DNA of 32,942 nt from Bacteroidota bacterium (GTDB taxonomy: Bacteria > Bacteroidota > Bacteroidia > Flavobacteriales > Flavobacteriaceae), in NCBI GenBank assembly GCA_023457535.1, contig JAEWLN010000062.1, positions 1 to 32,942 on the forward strand, given 5' to 3'. Positions 29,514-32,942 of the stretch are shown piece by piece. The notes under the pieces are model-generated. The model ran no database searches. It was not told where the DNA came from and saw only the letters and a list, made by a program, of their open reading frames with translations. Position numbers and translations under genes: made by a program. Numbering within the stretch: the stretch's first letter is position 1; the number at the start of each line of letters is the position of its first letter.

Positions 29514-31976
29514 ATGTATGTAGTAAAAAGAGACGGCCACAAAGAGCCTGTCATGTTTGACAAGATTACAGACCGCATCAAAAAATTGTGCTACGGCCTC
29601 AATGACCTGGTCGATGCGGTAAAAGTGGCCATGCGCGTCATAGAAGGATTGTATGACGGTGTAACCACTTCAGAACTCGATAATCTCGCGGCTGAGACGG
29701 CTGCGGCCATGACGGTAACACACCCGGATTATGCGCTGCTGGCGGCGCGTATCGCGATTTCGAACCTGCACAAAAACACCAAGAAATCGTTCTCTGAAAC
29801 CATGTTCGACATGTACCACTACGTCAATCCGCGCACGGGCAAAGAATCGCCGTTGCTGTCGGACGAAGTGTTCAAGGTAATTGAAGAAAATGCGGAATTT
29901 TTGGATTCGCACGTCATTTACAACCGCGATTTCAACTACGATTATTTTGGGTTCAAAACACTCGAGCGGTCGTATCTGCTCAAGATCAACGGCAAAATTG
30001 TCGAGCGTCCGCAGCATATGCTCATGCGCGTGGCCGTCGGGATCCACCTCAATGATTTGAAATCGGTCATAGAAACCTATGATCTGATGTCCAAAAAATA
30101 TTTTACACACGCCACACCAACGCTGTTCAACGCCGGAACGCCCAAGCCGCAAATGTCTTCGTGTTTCCTGTTGCAGATGCAGGACGACTCGATCGACGGC
30201 ATTTACGACACGCTCAAGCAAACGGCCAAGATCTCGCAATCGGCGGGCGGCATCGGACTTTCGATCCACAACGTGCGCGCGACAGGATCGTACATCCGCG
30301 GCACAAACGGCACTTCGAATGGCATCGTCCCGATGTTGCGCGTCTTCAACGATACGGCGCGTTACGTCGATCAGGGCGGCGGCAAGCGAAAAGGCAGCTT
30401 TGCGATCTATATCGAAACCTGGCATGCCGATATTTTCGACTTCCTCGATTTGAAGAAAAACCACGGAAAAGAAGAAATGCGCGCCCGCGATTTGTTCCTT
30501 GCCATGTGGACGTCCGATTTGTTCATGAAACGCGTACAGGAAGATTCGACCTGGACGCTGATGTGTCCTAACGAATGTCCGGGATTGTACGATGTGTACG
30601 GCGAGGAATTCGAAAAACTGTACGAATCGTACGAAGCCGCCGGCAAAGGCCGAAAAACGATCAAGGCGCGCGAATTGTGGGAGAAAATCCTCGAATCGCA
30701 AATCGAGACCGGAACGCCGTACATGTTGTACAAGGACGCGGCCAACCGCAAGTCGAACCAGAAAAACCTCGGTACGATCCGCTCGTCGAACTTGTGCACA
30801 GAGATCATGGAATATACGTCCGCCGATGAAATTGCGGTGTGCAACCTCGCGTCGATTTCGCTTCCAATGTTCATCGACAATGGCAAATTCGACCACGAAC
30901 TGCTTTACAACGTGACCAAGCGCGTGACCAAAAACCTCAATAAGGTCATCGACCGCAATTACTATCCGGTGCCGCAAGCCGAAACGTCCAACCTGCGCCA
31001 CCGTCCGGTAGGTTTGGGCGTTCAGGGATTGGCCGATGCGTTCATATTGCTTCGCATGCCGTTCACCAGCGACGAAGCCAAGCAACTCAATCAGGAAATC
31101 TTCGAAACGCTTTACTTTGCAGCCGTGACCGCCTCTATGGAACTCGCCAAGGAAGAAGGCCCATACTCAACCTTCAAAGGTTCGCCGATTTCCCAAGGCG
31201 AATTCCAATACAACCTGTGGGGGCTCAAGGACAGCGATCTCTCAGGCCGATGGGACTGGGCGTCTTTGCGCAATGAAGTCATCGAACACGGCGTGCGCAA
31301 CTCGCTTTTGGTCGCCCCGATGCCAACGGCGTCCACGTCGCAAATCCTGGGCAACAACGAAGCGTTCGAGCCGTATACGTCCAATATTTATACGCGCCGC
31401 GTTTTGTCGGGCGAATTCATCGTCGTCAACAAGCATTTGCTCGAAGACCTCGTCAAGCGCGGGTTGTGGAATGAAGAGCTCAAGCAGGAAATCATGCGCC
31501 ACAATGGATCGGTACAGCACATCGAGCGCATTCCGCAGGATTTGAAAGAGCTTTACAAAACCGTTTGGGAAATGTCGATGAAGGACATTATCGACATGTC
31601 GCGCCAACGCGGTTATTTCATCGACCAGTCGCAATCGCTGAACCTGTTCATGCAGGATGTGAACTACGCAAAACTAACCTCGATGCATTTTTATGCGTGG
31701 CAATCGGGACTCAAAACCGGAATGTATTATTTGAGGACCAAAGCCGCGGTAGATGCGATCAAGTTTACGCTCAACAACGACAAAAAATCAGAACCTGTTC
31801 CGGTAACCGTTCCGGCAGAGGTCGTCGAGGTGGCGCCCGAAGCCACGGCAACGGTAGTGTCGGTGCAGCCCTCGCCGGTCTCTGATTCAGAACCCATCAG
31901 CGCAGAAGAATACCGCGCCATGATCGAAGCAGCGCGCTCCTCACAAGGCGACGATTGCGAAATGTGCGGTTCTTAA
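29514..31976 (+). CDS. nrdA: Class Ia ribonucleotide reductase, large (catalytic) subunit
   Basis: The large subunit reduces ribonucleoside diphosphates to deoxy forms. The 820-residue product has an N-terminal ATP-cone (VVKRDGHKEPVMFDKITDRI at about 3-22) for overall dATP/ATP control, the redox Cys217 (QMSSCFLL), the catalytic Asn426-Cys428-Glu430 (NLCTE), Cys443 (CNLASISL), and a C-terminal redox tail CEMCGS (Cys815, Cys818). A Pro/Val-rich linker of about 50 residues precedes the tail. It is preceded by 198 bases containing an inverted repeat; whether it shares the nrdB transcript or has its own promoter is unclear, since no TAnnTTTG box was found. A terminator follows. Confidence 0.96.
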   Translation: MYVVKRDGHKEPVMFDKITDRIKKLCYGLNDLVDAVKVAMRVIEGLYDGVTTSELDNLAAETAAAMTVTHPDYALLAARIAISNLHKNTKKSFSETMFDMYHYVNPRTGKESPLLSDEVFKVIEENAEFLDSHVIYNRDFNYDYFGFKTLERSYLLKINGKIVERPQHMLMRVAVGIHLNDLKSVIETYDLMSKKYFTHATPTLFNAGTPKPQMSSCFLLQMQDDSIDGIYDTLKQTAKISQSAGGIGLSIHNVRATGSYIRGTNGTSNGIVPMLRVFNDTARYVDQGGGKRKGSFAIYIETWHADIFDFLDLKKNHGKEEMRARDLFLAMWTSDLFMKRVQEDSTWTLMCPNECPGLYDVYGEEFEKLYESYEAAGKGRKTIKARELWEKILESQIETGTPYMLYKDAANRKSNQKNLGTIRSSNLCTEIMEYTSADEIAVCNLASISLPMFIDNGKFDHELLYNVTKRVTKNLNKVIDRNYYPVPQAETSNLRHRPVGLGVQGLADAFILLRMPFTSDEAKQLNQEIFETLYFAAVTASMELAKEEGPYSTFKGSPISQGEFQYNLWGLKDSDLSGRWDWASLRNEVIEHGVRNSLLVAPMPTASTSQILGNNEAFEPYTSNIYTRRVLSGEFIVVNKHLLEDLVKRGLWNEELKQEIMRHNGSVQHIERIPQDLKELYKTVWEMSMKDIIDMSRQRGYFIDQSQSLNLFMQDVNYAKLTSMHFYAWQSGLKTGMYYLRTKAAVDAIKFTLNNDKKSEPVPVTVPAEVVEVAPEATATVVSVQPSPVSDSEPISAEEYRAMIEAARSSQGDDCEMCGS

Positions 31977-31997
31977 AACAATTAATCCATATTCAAA

Positions 31998-32029
31998 ACG
32001 GCTGTCTGTATAGGGCAGCTGTTTTTTTT
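31998..32029 (+). terminator. Intrinsic terminator after nrdA
   Basis: GCTGTC (32001-32006) pairs with GGCAGC (32014-32019), one wobble, followed by T8. Confidence 0.75.
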
Positions 32030-32049
32030 AAGGACAGGGCGACTTTTAC

Positions 32050-32098
32050 GCCGAATGTTGAACGTCGAATGTCGAATGTCGAACGTCGAATGTCGAAT
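32050..32098. repeat. Heptamer microsatellite (GTCGAAY)
   Basis: Seven units of seven bases: one GCCGAAT, one GTTGAAC, then five GTCGAAT or GTCGAAC. Each unit holds the palindrome TCGA. It lies between the nrdA terminator and the dGTPase gene. I recall the same motif in other Bacteroidota gaps, where it yields spurious Arg/Ser/Asn-rich frames. Confidence 0.88.
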
Positions 32099-32159
32099 GA
32101 ATTGAACGTTAAACGCCAACAACGAATAAAGCATAACAATAAACAATAAATCAGCACCG

Positions 32160-32942
32160 ATGATGCACTGGGAACAACTTCTATCCTTAAAACGCCAAGG
32201 CGACAAAGGCAAACGACTCAGAAAAGAGCAAGACGACACACGGCTTGGCTTTGAAGTCGATTACGACCGCATCATTTTTTCCTCGGCGTTCCGCAGCTTG
32301 CAGGACAAAACGCAGGTCATTCCGCTTTCCAAAACCGATTTTGTGCATACGCGGCTCACGCACAGCCTTGAAGTGTCTGTCGTTGGGCGGTCGCTGGGGC
32401 GTTTGGTGGGCAAGAGGATCATCGAAAAATATCCGTACCTGGCGGAAATACACGGCTACCACATGAACGATTTTGGCGCCATCGTCGCGGCGGCTTCCCT
32501 GGCGCATGACATCGGCAATCCGCCGTTCGGACATTCGGGCGAGAAAGCGATCGGCGAATATTTCAAAATCGGAAACGGACGAAAATTCCGCGACCAACTC
32601 ACCGACAAGCAATGGCAGGACCTGATCGATTTTGAAGGCAATGCCAACGGATTTTCGGTACTGACGAGCTCGCGTCCGGGCAACGAAGGCGGCTTGCGCA
32701 TCTCTTATGCGACGCTCGGCGCGTTTATGAAATACCCCAAGGAAAGCCTGCCCAAGAAGCCGTCGTCGGACATTTGCGATAAAAAGTACGGCTTTTTCCA
32801 GTCGGATAAGGATTTTTTTAGCGAAGTGGCCGCAGAACTCGGTTTGATCCAAACGCGGTCCGGCGATCACATTGGTTTTCAACGGCATCCGCTGGCTTAT
32901 CTGGTCGAAGCCGCCGATGATATTTGTTATACGATCATCGAT
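32160..32942 (+). CDS. dgt: Deoxyguanosinetriphosphate triphosphohydrolase (dGTPase), cut by the window edge
   Basis: This HD-domain enzyme splits dGTP to deoxyguanosine and triphosphate and helps set the dNTP pool. The visible 261 residues show the family's N-terminal RIIFSSAFRSLQDKTQV, the HD motifs RLTHSLEVS and SLAHDIGNPPFGHSGE, and the late YLVEAADDICYTIID that ends at the window edge. Two ATGs in tandem (32160 and 32163) offer the start; the first is taken. It follows nrdBA on the same strand, so synthesis and breakdown of dNTPs are neighbours. The C-terminal part lies outside. Confidence 0.9.
   Translation, partial: MMHWEQLLSLKRQGDKGKRLRKEQDDTRLGFEVDYDRIIFSSAFRSLQDKTQVIPLSKTDFVHTRLTHSLEVSVVGRSLGRLVGKRIIEKYPYLAEIHGYHMNDFGAIVAAASLAHDIGNPPFGHSGEKAIGEYFKIGNGRKFRDQLTDKQWQDLIDFEGNANGFSVLTSSRPGNEGGLRISYATLGAFMKYPKESLPKKPSSDICDKKYGFFQSDKDFFSEVAAELGLIQTRSGDHIGFQRHPLAYLVEAADDICYTIID

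Noticed and set aside
29670..31085. A 471-codon open frame on the minus strand inside nrdA
   Set aside because: Antisense shadow of a firmly identified gene; its residues have no family pattern and are explained by the codon bias of nrdA.

Overview
The window looks like a chromosome segment from a Bacteroidota bacterium, most likely a flavobacterium-type organism. Several things point there. Promoters read as TAnnTTTG, twice with a well-spaced upstream TTG. Start codons lack Shine-Dalgarno sites. Two proteins end in type A type IX secretion (T9SS) sorting domains. Bacteroidota-restricted families are present (Omp28-like, DUF6029, DUF3109). By eye the base composition is near half G+C, high for a flavobacterium. 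No phage, integrase, transposase or CRISPR was found; the segment reads as core genome with accessory surface proteins and several families of short non-coding repeats.

Layout. 1-6.1 kb is housekeeping: rsmI (rRNA methylation), ade (adenine deaminase), recJ (repair nuclease), a small four-cysteine protein, and a queD-lpxH operon. 6.1-9.4 kb holds an exported redox and surface group: an Omp28-like thioredoxin-fold lipoprotein divergent from a TlpA-like thioredoxin and a DUF6029 outer-membrane protein, then tRNA-Ala(GGC). 9.4-18.5 kb is almost wholly exported proteins: a PPC/DUF296 protein with a signal peptide, a lipoprotein with a duplicated Cys/His motif, a Lys/Ala-rich helical protein, a very large outer-membrane protein, a diheme cytochrome lipoprotein and two T9SS cargo proteins.

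18.6-22.6 kb holds aspartokinase, a GNAT acetyltransferase and fructose-1,6-bisphosphatase. The spaces between them are rich in repeats. The most notable is a tandem ~250-bp duplication of the aspartokinase upstream region carrying four TACAG-N5-CTGTA palindromes. 22.6-28.0 kb holds a TerB-like protein, a tightly overlapped HupE-like / dCMP deaminase / S41 protease operon, a marC / small membrane protein / flavoprotein operon on the other strand, and a DUF3109 protein with a nearly leaderless promoter. 28.0-32.9 kb holds nrdB, nrdA and a dGTPase cut by the window edge. With the dCMP deaminase these make a neighbourhood of dNTP supply, and a perfect DnaA box lies upstream of nrdB.

The most promising leads are non-coding: the palindromic tandem duplication at the aspartokinase leader; a three-copy dispersed element (837-955, 9398-9514, 20521-20645) whose hairpin stem seems to be kept by compensatory changes; and the DnaA box at nrdB. 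Among proteins, the exported PPC-domain protein beside the repeated Cys/His lipoprotein, and the large outer-membrane protein, are the least explained. Start codons were moved inward from the longest open frame where family conservation and spacing favoured it.
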